Positions 57,271-64,000 of a stretch of 64,000 nt of DNA are shown here, piece by piece. The DNA is from Sphingobacterium gobiense (GTDB lineage Bacteria; Bacteroidota; Bacteroidia; Sphingobacteriales; Sphingobacteriaceae): positions 1,240,001-1,304,000 of the forward strand of contig NZ_PVBS01000001.1 in NCBI RefSeq assembly GCF_002980575.1. Reading direction: 5' to 3'. The notes under the pieces are model-generated. The model worked only from the letters and a program-made list of their open reading frames with translations. It had not been told where the DNA came from and did not search any database. The number at the start of each line of letters is the position of its first letter. The stretch's first letter is position 1. Made by a program: the position numbers and the translations under genes.

Positions 57271-58053
57271 CTATCCATTTTTAATTTTCCGCTTTTCATC
57301 GCTGTCCTTGGTGAAACCGCCCAATGCGTTCGTTTCAAAATGCCGGTATGTTGCTAAATCCGCATGAAACTGTTCTCTGTACGTGCGACCGATGGGAATG
57401 ATTGGCTCCACATCCTGTAAGTTAATCTGCTCGCCGTTGTGCGCGACAACAGCATCAAGGGCTACTATAAAGCTTTTATGTACCTGTGAAAATAGGCCAC
57501 TAGGTAATAGTTTCATTAACAATGCCAACTTCGAGCGAACAAGAATAGTATCTTTGGTCGTGAAGATCGACATAATCTTCTGCTGGCTGGAAATATAGCG
57601 GATATCACTCACCAGTAAATTGTATTCCATTCGCTTTATGTCAACGATATTGATCCGCTCTACCTCCCTTTTCTCCTCTTCCCGACTATCCACTTCATCT
57701 ATCATCCTGTACAGTAAATTCTTTACGTCTTCTATTGCAGGCATTTTAGGGATATAGCCCATCATCCCCCTTTTCGACGCATCATACGCTTGATTGGTAT
57801 AGCCCGAACATACCGCAAATACCGGTGGTTTCTGTAATAGGTTAAGCAATTTAATACCATCCAGATCCGGCATTTCCATGTCGACAAACAGAAGATCTAC
57901 CGGATTCTCCCGCATAAACTTAAACGCCTTTAGCGGGTCGGACTCGATAGGCAGCACTTCCAGAAAAGAATATTCCGACAATAAACTATGTAAGATCACA
58001 ATGCTTTCTGGCTGATCATCCACCATCAGCACCGTGTAAACCGACTTTCTCAT
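57271..58053 (-). CDS. LytTR family response regulator
   Basis: A 260-residue regulator: receiver domain 5-120 with acidic D12-D13, phospho-acceptor D58 (LLFVDMEMPDLDGI), and K103 (GYIPKMP), then a LytTR DNA-binding domain at about 145-245 (LLPSGLFSQVHKSFIVALDA, PIIPIGRTYREQF). It overlaps the sensor gene by 4 bp and is its cognate partner. LytTR proteins bind direct repeats with about two-turn spacing; candidate sites lie at 60476-60509. Confidence 0.92.
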   Translation of the reverse strand: MRKSVYTVLMVDDQPESIVILHSLLSEYSFLEVLPIESDPLKAFKFMRENPVDLLFVDMEMPDLDGIKLLNLLQKPPVFAVCSGYTNQAYDASKRGMMGYIPKMPAIEDVKNLLYRMIDEVDSREEEKREVERINIVDIKRMEYNLLVSDIRYISSQQKIMSIFTTKDTILVRSKLALLMKLLPSGLFSQVHKSFIVALDAVVAHNGEQINLQDVEPIIPIGRTYREQFHADLATYRHFETNALGGFTKDSDEKRKIKNG

Positions 58054-59093
58054 AACTTGTTTATATTTATTGTAAAAAAGAACTTCTCTTCATCCTGCCG
58101 TACAGCTATCTGTATCGGCAGCCTAAGCACTGTTATCTGCTTTTCCGCCATCTCCAAACCCCTACCTGTGCTAACTACTGATTCTACACTACCCCAATTG
58201 ATATAACTGATACATAGGATATTCCAACCATCATCCACTCGCCTCATGTTATACCGTATCGGAAACTTAGGTCCCAGCTGGGCATACTTCAAACAATTCT
58301 CCAGTGGTAAAAGCAGTAAGCCCAACGGTATTTCATCTTCTGCCATACCTCCATCCTCTAATCCAGCGCATATCACCGTTCCCTCTCCATATTGCTGGTC
58401 AATCATAGCTATAAAATGTTTTAGTTGCCGTAGTTCTTGCTTAAGTGGCACCACACCCATACTTCCTTGATCTACCTTATTGAAATAAGCCAGCAACTCG
58501 ATCAAGGCTATAATTTTCTTTTTTTGATCAGGTTTGGTCTGCAAAAGCACCGCACCGATATTCGTACTCAGTATATTGCTGATAAAATGCGTTTTTATCT
58601 CCCGATCGATAAACTGCTGCTGCAAACCATCCAACTGTTTTAGTAACTGCTTCTTTTCGAAATGATGCTGTATCAAACGAGCAGTTGCAACAGTAAAAGC
58701 AGCCATGCTTACCACAATGATGTAAGGACTTATCAGCCGTTTGCGAAAATCTGCTTCGTTGTAAGGAACCGTATCGTCGAACAGTTGCAAACCTACAGCA
58801 GGCATCCACTCTTGTATAAGCTTATACATTACTGGAAACAACGTCCCGTAAAGCATGGCGGTCCCAATCGCGCCAATTATCCGCCTTGCCCACCCTCCTT
58901 TCCACAGCATATCAAAACACAGCAGGTGTGCGCTATAGTAAGCAGCATACAATATAACTACGGCCGCGATATGGCGATGAGGTATGTAATCGTCTACATA
59001 CTTCGCATTTACATTCCACAAAAGACTATAGAGGGCAGTAATACAGAAAACAGCCAGCAACGGTATATAAAATCTTGAGCACGTCATATCCAC
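58050..59093 (-). CDS. LytS-like sensor histidine kinase, four transmembrane helices
   Basis: A 347-residue membrane kinase of the LytS (His_kinase) type. Four helices lie at about 8-26, 42-60, 70-90 and 121-141, followed by a coiled linker. The phospho-acceptor region reads K-T-H169-F-I-S-N instead of the usual NPHFLFN, so the histidine is kept but its context is divergent. The N box is PLENCLKYA (N266) and the G box TGRGLEMAEKQI. With no large external domain, it could sense a membrane-bound or small hydrophobic signal. It is 54 bp after the acyltransferase gene. Confidence 0.85.
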   Translation of the reverse strand: MDMTCSRFYIPLLAVFCITALYSLLWNVNAKYVDDYIPHRHIAAVVILYAAYYSAHLLCFDMLWKGGWARRIIGAIGTAMLYGTLFPVMYKLIQEWMPAVGLQLFDDTVPYNEADFRKRLISPYIIVVSMAAFTVATARLIQHHFEKKQLLKQLDGLQQQFIDREIKTHFISNILSTNIGAVLLQTKPDQKKKIIALIELLAYFNKVDQGSMGVVPLKQELRQLKHFIAMIDQQYGEGTVICAGLEDGGMAEDEIPLGLLLLPLENCLKYAQLGPKFPIRYNMRRVDDGWNILCISYINWGSVESVVSTGRGLEMAEKQITVLRLPIQIAVRQDEEKFFFTININKL

Positions 59094-59147
59094 AGGTTTA
59101 GGAAAACATCCTAAATCTAATGGATTTCAATAAAAAATAAAAGAAAA

Positions 59148-60044
59148 TCAGCAAATTAACTGATAAGAAACCCTGTCAAAGTATGCCTGTCGTCCCTGCC
59201 ACGGTACAGGTATCCATGTATCTTTTATTTCCATCGGCGACTTATTTTCTGTGGTAAACTTAGGTTTCCATGTCACAGGATCAAAACTTCCATTCAAGTG
59301 GATATAGCTCCAACACTCCCATTTCCACGGTGTGCCGACCACCTCCGTTGCCAAATGATCATACAAAGTTTGCATACTAAAACGAATAAAATCCTGTCGT
59401 ATATTCCATTCCCTTGGATCAATCCGATCGGCCACGGTCAGTGTATACACACCCTTTCTCTTATTCATCCATAATGGAAAAATCGGCACATGCAACACAT
59501 GACTTATCACGGCGATTCCCTGCTTTACCTGTAGATTTCCACCTAGGAATTGAACCGAGGTGCGCCGGTCCTTCTTTCCTGCCACCGTCCCCGAATTTCC
59601 ATCTGCGAAGACAACAACATGCTTACGCTCCCGCAGTGCCGTTCGCATCTTAAGCAGGACTGCGCGATCGTCACTAAACAGAAAACGGTATTTCTCTCCA
59701 TTGTTTTGGAGTTGCACCTGTAGCGCAGAGAACGTTGACTCCTGCCGGGTATACACCTCTCGATCTAGCAAAAGATCGAAAGTTAGCCCTAACCTCGCTA
59801 AAGCTAACACCGTTTCAAAATGGTTCCCCAAATGGTATAAGCATAGTAAAGCCGGTTCCAACTTCAGCAATACCTCCACATCGCGGGTATGTTCCATCTC
59901 CAAAACCCCATGTGGCTTAGGTGTATGGAATGCCTCAAAACGCCCGTATAAATCTTCATGTTCCTGCCACGGGATATGCGGCAAAAAATGATGGATATGC
60001 GCACTAAAGAGCGCAAAAGGCCACTCAAATAATGTCTTGTTCAT
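59148..60044 (-). CDS. LpxL/HtrB-like (lipid A biosynthesis) acyltransferase family protein
   Basis: A 298-residue protein with the LABLAT acyltransferase pattern: H71-L-G-N-H75-F-E77 in LYHLGNHFET, then MRTALRERKHVVVFADGNSG, VQFLGGNLQVKQGIAVISHV and VPIFPLW. True LpxL enzymes add a secondary acyl chain to lipid A and have an N-terminal membrane anchor; here no clear anchor is visible, and the gene stands between a short peptide ORF and a two-component system. It may acylate a different substrate, such as a peptide or amine (inference). Family assignment is good, substrate unknown. Confidence 0.72.
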   Translation of the reverse strand: MNKTLFEWPFALFSAHIHHFLPHIPWQEHEDLYGRFEAFHTPKPHGVLEMEHTRDVEVLLKLEPALLCLYHLGNHFETVLALARLGLTFDLLLDREVYTRQESTFSALQVQLQNNGEKYRFLFSDDRAVLLKMRTALRERKHVVVFADGNSGTVAGKKDRRTSVQFLGGNLQVKQGIAVISHVLHVPIFPLWMNKRKGVYTLTVADRIDPREWNIRQDFIRFSMQTLYDHLATEVVGTPWKWECWSYIHLNGSFDPVTWKPKFTTENKSPMEIKDTWIPVPWQGRQAYFDRVSYQLIC

Positions 60045-60062
60045 GCTATAATGGTTTTACCA

Positions 60063-60096
60063 AGAAGGGAAGGCGGCTCGTTGCTCCCACCCTTCT
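60063..60096. terminator. Hairpin between the peptide ORF and the acyltransferase gene, possible attenuator
   Basis: Arms AGAAGGG (60063-60069) and CCCTTCT (60090-60096) pair perfectly, with extra partial GC pairing inside. No long T-run follows on the minus strand, so a partial terminator or mRNA-stabilising stem is more likely than a full stop. Such an arrangement would give more peptide than enzyme. Confidence 0.4.
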
Positions 60097-60118
60097 GACC
60101 GTTAGCGTCTAGTATGCG

Positions 60119-60250
60119 CTATAATGTAAATATCGGGCACCTTTCCTTTGCAGGTTCTTCCGCCAAAAATGGAACGATCTCAGACCACGTCAATACTTCC
60201 GCTGGCTGTAGATTAGGTTCTCTGTTGAACAATGCTTGCAGATTTTTCAT
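60119..60250 (-). CDS. 43-residue peptide ORF, candidate signal or modified peptide
   Basis: A short ORF from ATG at 60250. It starts MKNLQALFNREPNLQ, continues through an acidic, hydrophobic part with TWSEIVPFLAEEPAK and ends KERCPIFTL with a single cysteine five residues from the end. It has no signal peptide. The frame is open back to a TTG at 60346, which would give 75 residues. It lies 74 bp before the acyltransferase gene on the same strand. I do not recognise a family. A precursor peptide or small regulator is possible; chance ORF is the alternative. Confidence 0.45.
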   Translation of the reverse strand: MKNLQALFNREPNLQPAEVLTWSEIVPFLAEEPAKERCPIFTL

Positions 60251-60592
60251 GTGTATTTTATCTTTAAAATTTAACCATATATCTCCTTGCAGCTTGTACC
60301 TTTCTGTTGAGAGATATTCCTTATTTTGTCGGATCCAACGGTCCAAATCTTAAAAACCTTTTTAAAGAGAAAAAACTTCGACCATACATTCCTACCTAAA
60401 TGCCGTAAATAGCGTATTCGCGTTCGTAATAATTTTCATGCTGCAATGGGTTACTTGACCGTTACAATTTGCTGCCGTTTACGCCATATACGCGTCGTTT
60501 ATACCATATCTGTGTTTTGTACGCTTGGACTTGGCATGAAAAGATGATTTTTTATAAGCTTGTGAGACTAACAATAGAAAAAAACATCTGTT
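60251..60592. other. Divergent intergenic region between the peptide and AraC genes
   Basis: About 340 bp with no further gene supported. It holds the tandem repeats at 60476-60509 and several GTT-containing units (for example ACCGTTACA at about 60458). No clean TAnnTTTG box was found for either direction. It is AT-rich near 60360-60380. Confidence 0.5.
60476..60509. promoter_or_regulatory. Two 14-bp direct repeats with 20-bp period, probable regulator site
   Basis: CGTTTACGCCATAT (60476-60489) and CGTTTATACCATAT (60496-60509) match at 12 of 14 positions and start 20 bp apart, about two helical turns. This spacing suits LytTR or AraC proteins, both encoded next door. A third CGTT lies at 60460. 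The binding protein is inferred. Confidence 0.5.
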
Positions 60593-61615
60593 ATGAAAAA
60601 AAGCCTACACATCAACTTCCTTGCTCACTTTGGGCAAGCTATCGCCGACCAGGCACCCGAGCAACCAAAACCTCGGCTTAACATCCGACATGCAGACACG
60701 CAGTACTATGCCAAAGAAGAAAATTGGGCCATTGCACAAGAATTTGATGGCAAACATGGTTATCTCTTTGGTTATGATCTATGGCTCGAGCAGGCTGTCA
60801 CTATTCCTGTCCGTGTCGATATCGGGGATTTGTATGTGGTCTACGTCGTCGAGGGAAACGACGACATTCTGATCCAGGATGCTGGGGCCGATCTTGTTTG
60901 CATCCTTGCTCCCAGCCGTGCCCGTTATCTTTATGTGCCTCCGGGCGATTATCAGGTTGAACTTTCTCGCGGACAATATCAAATCTTTGGGTTTTACTTC
61001 GATGGCGGCATCTTTCGCGATGGCAATGAGCGCAGCTTTCGTTTTTTACAGGAGGTGATCGATGGCTATCGCAATAACGCGAAAAGCCTGATCCACAGCA
61101 TCGATTTTCTCATTGGGCCGAAAACCCGGCTACATATTACCCATCTCTGTAAAAATTTAACGAAAGGCGATTTCAATAACGAGACTTTCATTTTTGATGA
61201 ACTGAGCCGGCTGGTACAGCTTTCCAGACGGAAGGTCCACGAGGAATACGAACAGATCAACCCAGTACAACATTTGGCCGATAATGCCATTGAGCTGGTT
61301 AAAGCCTATGTGCATACCCACGGGCAGGCCTTCAGTATCCAACACGTCGCCGACGATCTGGGTGTGACCGCTGCTCATCTATGTCGTGTATTTAAAGACG
61401 AGATGCTTCCTTCTCCCAGAAGCTATAAAGATCGTTTTCTTCTTTCGCGTTGCAAAAAAGAACTTCTCCACGATCAGCAATTGGGCGATGTTGCCGAGCG
61501 TTGCCAGTTTTCCAGCGTCGCGTCATTCAGCCGATTCTTTAAAAAGCACACCGGGCAAACGCCGGGTGCATACAAAGGTGAGCTATATCGCTTACACCAT
61601 CGTGTTTCGCTATAA
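60593..61615 (+). CDS. AraC family transcriptional regulator
   Basis: A 340-residue regulator. The N-terminal 130 residues are a beta-rich sensing region (GDLYVVYVVEGNDDILIQ, YLYVPPGDYQVELSRGQY). The AraC domain is at about 240-335: FSIQHVADDLGVTAAHLCRV and VAERCQFSSVASFSRFFKKH, then TGQTPGAYKGEL. It diverges from the peptide/acyltransferase/sensor set and ends 6 bp inside the convergent VOC gene. It may autoregulate through the tandem repeats about 85 bp upstream (inference). Confidence 0.85.
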   Translation: MKKSLHINFLAHFGQAIADQAPEQPKPRLNIRHADTQYYAKEENWAIAQEFDGKHGYLFGYDLWLEQAVTIPVRVDIGDLYVVYVVEGNDDILIQDAGADLVCILAPSRARYLYVPPGDYQVELSRGQYQIFGFYFDGGIFRDGNERSFRFLQEVIDGYRNNAKSLIHSIDFLIGPKTRLHITHLCKNLTKGDFNNETFIFDELSRLVQLSRRKVHEEYEQINPVQHLADNAIELVKAYVHTHGQAFSIQHVADDLGVTAAHLCRVFKDEMLPSPRSYKDRFLLSRCKKELLHDQQLGDVAERCQFSSVASFSRFFKKHTGQTPGAYKGELYRLHHRVSL

Positions 61616-61960
61616 ATGCATCAGGATGTTGACCAACTTTCCAAATGGATCCCGTACATAAAATCGACGCACGCCCCAGGGCTCATTAGCCGGGCCGTAT
61701 TCGATTTCGTATCCATGCTCTTTCATTCGCGCATACGCTTCCTCTATATTATCCACTTCGATGGATAGGTCAGGGACGGCAGTTCCAGATCCACCTTCGG
61801 TTGCGAAAGCAATCTGCACACGCATGTTTTCCGTATTGCCATAACTCGTTATCCAACCGTGATCCATCAAGATATCCAAGCCTAACAGCTCTCCGTAAAA
61901 ATGTTGTGCAGCATCAATTTGTTGTGTGCTGATATTCGCGACTATTCTTTTTACCTCCAT
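61610..61960 (-). CDS. VOC family (glyoxalase-like) protein
   Basis: A 116-residue single-domain cytoplasmic VOC protein: RIVANISTQQIDAAQHFYGE at the start, VPDLSIEVDNIEEAYARMKE in the middle, NEPWGVRRFYVRDPFGKLVN at the end. The closing block resembles the exported VOC protein at 4468-4941. Substrate unknown. It converges with the AraC gene, overlapping it by 6 bp. Confidence 0.88.
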   Translation of the reverse strand: MEVKRIVANISTQQIDAAQHFYGELLGLDILMDHGWITSYGNTENMRVQIAFATEGGSGTAVPDLSIEVDNIEEAYARMKEHGYEIEYGPANEPWGVRRFYVRDPFGKLVNILMHL

Positions 61961-62269
61961 TGTATCTGATTGTTTTAGCCTGCTCCTTCAATAGATCTCC
62001 GCAATTTACAAATCAAAAATTGATAATTCAAGATATCAAAAACGGACAAACACCTGCACTGCATTCTGTATTAGTTTTGCTTTGTAAGTATCACGAATCG
62101 ATAAAGTAAACATGAAAACAAAACAGTATAGACGAAAATTTGGGGTATTTCCGCATTAGCGGTATAGCAGATTATGCCTAGGTACTACGCGTATCGGACC
62201 AACAGGCCGGGCATGCCTTCTAGCTTGTTATAGAACTAAATTTAAACAAATATTAAAAACAACTGCCTT
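61961..62269. other. Intergenic region before the DUF6520 gene
   Basis: About 310 bp. A TAGTTTTG box at 62072-62079 matches TAnnTTTG on the plus strand, followed by C. A 15-codon ORF (62112-62159, ends FGVFPH) lies after it; its QYRRKFGVFPH recalls the end of an AraC domain, so it may be a remnant or a leader peptide. Nothing else is supported. Confidence 0.4.
62072..62079 (+). promoter_or_regulatory. Possible -7 promoter box TAGTTTTG
   Basis: Matches TAnnTTTG. It lies 190 bp before the DUF6520 start, giving a long leader that contains the 15-codon ORF at 62112. No clear -33 element is seen. Confidence 0.35.
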
Positions 62270-62611
62270 ATGAGCACTTTAAAAAAATACTGGCTACGTG
62301 CTATTACAGCTTTCACTTTAGCTTTGGGTGTTATGTATTTTGCACAAGCCTTCGACAGAAAATCGGAAGAAAAAGAATCTACTAAAGTCACAACAGTCTT
62401 TCACTATGTCGGCGACGACACATCCGAGGGTGCATTTGCGAATCCTGATAACTGGGAAGAGGGTTCCTCCCCCTCTACCATCCCTTGCGGTTCTGGACAA
62501 AACAAGCCATGTGAAAAGTCAGCGACAGATAAAGATGAGTTAACGGATATGCTTGAGGGAAGAAGTAATTCAGACATCCTTAACGACCCTACTTTTAGCA
62601 CTAGACAATAA
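62270..62611 (+). CDS. DUF6520 family small exported protein
   Basis: A 113-residue protein with an N-terminal hydrophobic signal (AITAFTLALGVMYFAQAF). The rest has features of the DUF6520 family as I know it: FHYVGDDTSEGAFANPDNW and a cysteine pair in IPCGSGQNKPCEKS. The two cysteines could form a disulphide outside the cytoplasm. Function unknown. It is followed by a strong terminator and converges on a SusD-type gene. Confidence 0.72.
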   Translation: MSTLKKYWLRAITAFTLALGVMYFAQAFDRKSEEKESTKVTTVFHYVGDDTSEGAFANPDNWEEGSSPSTIPCGSGQNKPCEKSATDKDELTDMLEGRSNSDILNDPTFSTRQ

Positions 62612-62637
62612 TAATTGGTAATAGGAGTTTATTGTGG

Positions 62638-62672
62638 AAGAAGGGGCCTTACGGTCCCTTCTTTCGTTTTTT
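62638..62672 (+). terminator. Rho-independent terminator after the DUF6520 gene
   Basis: AAGAAGGGGCC (62638-62648) pairs with GGTCCCTTCTT (62653-62663) around a TTAC loop, with one G-T pair, followed by six T at about 62667-62672. It begins 26 bp after the DUF6520 stop. The stem can also serve the convergent SusD gene. Confidence 0.8.
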
Positions 62673-64000
62673 ATCGAGAATTTTGTTGAATACCACTGAT
62701 CTCTATCACGTCTTCGGGCAGCGCTATTGCATAACGCTTATCGTTAGGCATAAGATTCAAGTTCTGCCCATTGATCGTACGATGGAGTGTTATCGAGGCC
62801 CCATCTCTATTCAACCTTTTTATATCAGACCAGCGTAAACCTCTAAAAATTAATTCCTTTCTTCTTTCTGCCAATACCGTATTAAGCGCTATATGCTTAT
62901 CTTGAAACTGGTATGGTTGATATGATTGTTTATTTAAACGATTGATCATCAAACGATTTAGCGTTAAAGCCGCTTTATCCACATCATCTAAACGAGCATA
63001 ACATTCGGCAGAAATCAACAACAATTCGGCTGTAGTTATTCCTGTAATAAGGCCACTGTGTCCCATATGTGTGCCCTTAAAAAGATAGTGACCTTCATTA
63101 TCCGCTCTAAAATAGACAGCCTTTCTGCGATCACCGTCCTGATACATGCCATAGAGATCTGGGTTTATTTTTGCGATATCTAGATTGTTGACCATATTAG
63201 ACCCATACATTCGCGTAAAAAACACAACTTCGCTACTAATTTGGTTTGTTACGGGGATTGGGAAACTTGCTTGCTCATCTAGGTCATTAAAGTCAATGAG
63301 ATTACTTTGAAAACTCAGTGACTGTTCGGCATTCTGTAGCGCCCTATCGTAGTCGCCCATAATTAGATATGCCCGAGCTAAAAGACCATGAGCCGCTGCT
63401 TGTGTCGGGAGTGCGGGAGAAATAGTCGATACAGGTAATATCGGGAGCGCTTCTGCCAAATCCTTCAATATCTGGTCGTATGTCTCTTGTACAGTAGCCC
63501 GAACTGACGGAAGATTCATATCTGGATCCAGCCGTATCACCATACCCAAATCACTTGCTGCTGTTTCCCGGTTATATACGGGAGCCCATATCTGTATCCC
63601 GTCGAGGTAACGAGCTGCTCTAAACACCAACGCCTGGCCTCTGATCTCATTAGCTCTGCGGTCCCTTAAATTATTTTCATCCAAACCCTTCAAAATAGAA
63701 TTAGAGACGTAAATACCTTTATAACAATGCCACCACTCATGACCACCCCCCGATAGAGACCGTGTTACATAATCAGGCATCCAACTATATAAGCGTTTAT
63801 CGCTCTCATAATATAAACTACTATAATCCTCATCCGTCAAATAAAAATCATCACTGCAAGCCTCGCCCATGGATGCAAAATCCGAGTTCACATAACCCCA
63901 GTCATTCAGTAAAGCTTTAAAGTCGTCTGCCGTAGTAGGTATCGCTAAACTTTTATCAGACTTCTCTTCCAGAAACTTGTTGCAGCCAGTCATCAAGATG
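62671..64000 (-). CDS. SusD/RagB family lipoprotein, 5' end beyond the window
   Basis: A partial SusD-type protein. The first visible residues are ILMTGCNKFLEEKSDKSL, which is the end of a signal peptide and its lipobox cysteine, so only the first part of the signal peptide is missing. About 443 residues are visible: an N-terminal TPR-like core (RGQALVFRAARYLDGIQIWA) and a RagB C-terminal block (VLAERRKELIFRGLRWSDIK). A SusC-type receptor gene is expected just beyond the right edge. Confidence 0.9.
   Translation of the reverse strand, partial: ILMTGCNKFLEEKSDKSLAIPTTADDFKALLNDWGYVNSDFASMGEACSDDFYLTDEDYSSLYYESDKRLYSWMPDYVTRSLSGGGHEWWHCYKGIYVSNSILKGLDENNLRDRRANEIRGQALVFRAARYLDGIQIWAPVYNRETAASDLGMVIRLDPDMNLPSVRATVQETYDQILKDLAEALPILPVSTISPALPTQAAAHGLLARAYLIMGDYDRALQNAEQSLSFQSNLIDFNDLDEQASFPIPVTNQISSEVVFFTRMYGSNMVNNLDIAKINPDLYGMYQDGDRRKAVYFRADNEGHYLFKGTHMGHSGLITGITTAELLLISAECYARLDDVDKAALTLNRLMINRLNKQSYQPYQFQDKHIALNTVLAERRKELIFRGLRWSDIKRLNRDGASITLHRTINGQNLNLMPNDKRYAIALPEDVIEISGIQQNSR

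Noticed and set aside
61610..61960. Idea that the two AraC/VOC neighbour pairs are one duplicated module
   Set aside because: The AraC proteins differ in domain layout, the gene orientations differ, and one VOC protein is exported while the other is not; the shared VOC block is general to the family.
1..64000. CRISPR arrays, tRNA/rRNA genes, insertion sequences or phage genes
   Set aside because: No regularly spaced repeats, no tRNA-like or rRNA-like sequence, and no transposase or integrase motifs were found by eye; a tRNA scan and repeat finder would be decisive.

Overview
The window comes from a member of the Bacteroidota, most likely a Sphingobacteriales-type soil or water organism. The evidence is the repeated module of ECF sigma factor, FecR anti-sigma, SusC/RagA receptor and SusD/RagB lipoprotein, the Bacteroidota-type -7 promoter boxes (TAnnTTTG), the general lack of Shine-Dalgarno sequences, DUF6520 and YaiO-type proteins, and the moderate GC content. 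No rRNA, tRNA, CRISPR array, integrase, transposase or phage gene was seen. The order-level placement is inference.

Layout. (1) 0.5-5.4 kb: an OM protein/DoxX/SnoaL-like operon, a frameshifted AraC regulator, an intact AraC regulator, an exported VOC protein and a small membrane protein. (2) 5.7-15.8 kb: an envelope polysaccharide locus with a YaiO-like TPR/beta-barrel protein, a GT2 glycosyltransferase fused to an LtaS-type phosphotransferase, a membrane HEAT-repeat protein, a single-domain response regulator and a large GAF/PAS hybrid kinase. (3) 15.9-31.8 kb: a mirror-image pair of four-gene cassettes (TonB-dependent receptor, DUF4876 lipoprotein, DUF6850-like beta-barrel, di-haem cytochrome c peroxidase). 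They diverge from a 223-bp control region with two palindromes of metal-repressor type. Only the left arm carries a sigma/FecR pair and a receptor with an STN signalling domain.

(4) 31.8-47.1 kb: a polysaccharide utilization locus (sigma, FecR, SusC, SusD, GH31, GH29, SGNH hydrolase, GH29, Gfo/Idh oxidoreductase), probably for a fucose-decorated glycan. (5) 47.6-57.2 kb: a second sigma/FecR/SusC/SusD set followed by a TlpA-like thioredoxin and, convergently, a TPR-thioredoxin; it has no carbohydrate enzyme. (6) 57.3-62 kb: a compact group of a 43-residue peptide ORF, an LpxL/HtrB-like acyltransferase, a four-helix LytS-type sensor and a LytTR regulator. An AraC regulator diverges from it, and tandem 14-bp repeats lie in the intergenic region; a VOC protein follows. 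(7) 62.3-64 kb: a DUF6520 protein and a SusD-type gene cut by the window end.

The two most interesting parts are the mirrored receptor/DUF4876/beta-barrel/peroxidase cassettes, which look like an uncharacterised outer-membrane uptake or redox system under metal control, and the peptide/acyltransferase/sensor/LytTR set, whose architecture recalls peptide signalling circuits. Both functional proposals are inference from gene content and order.
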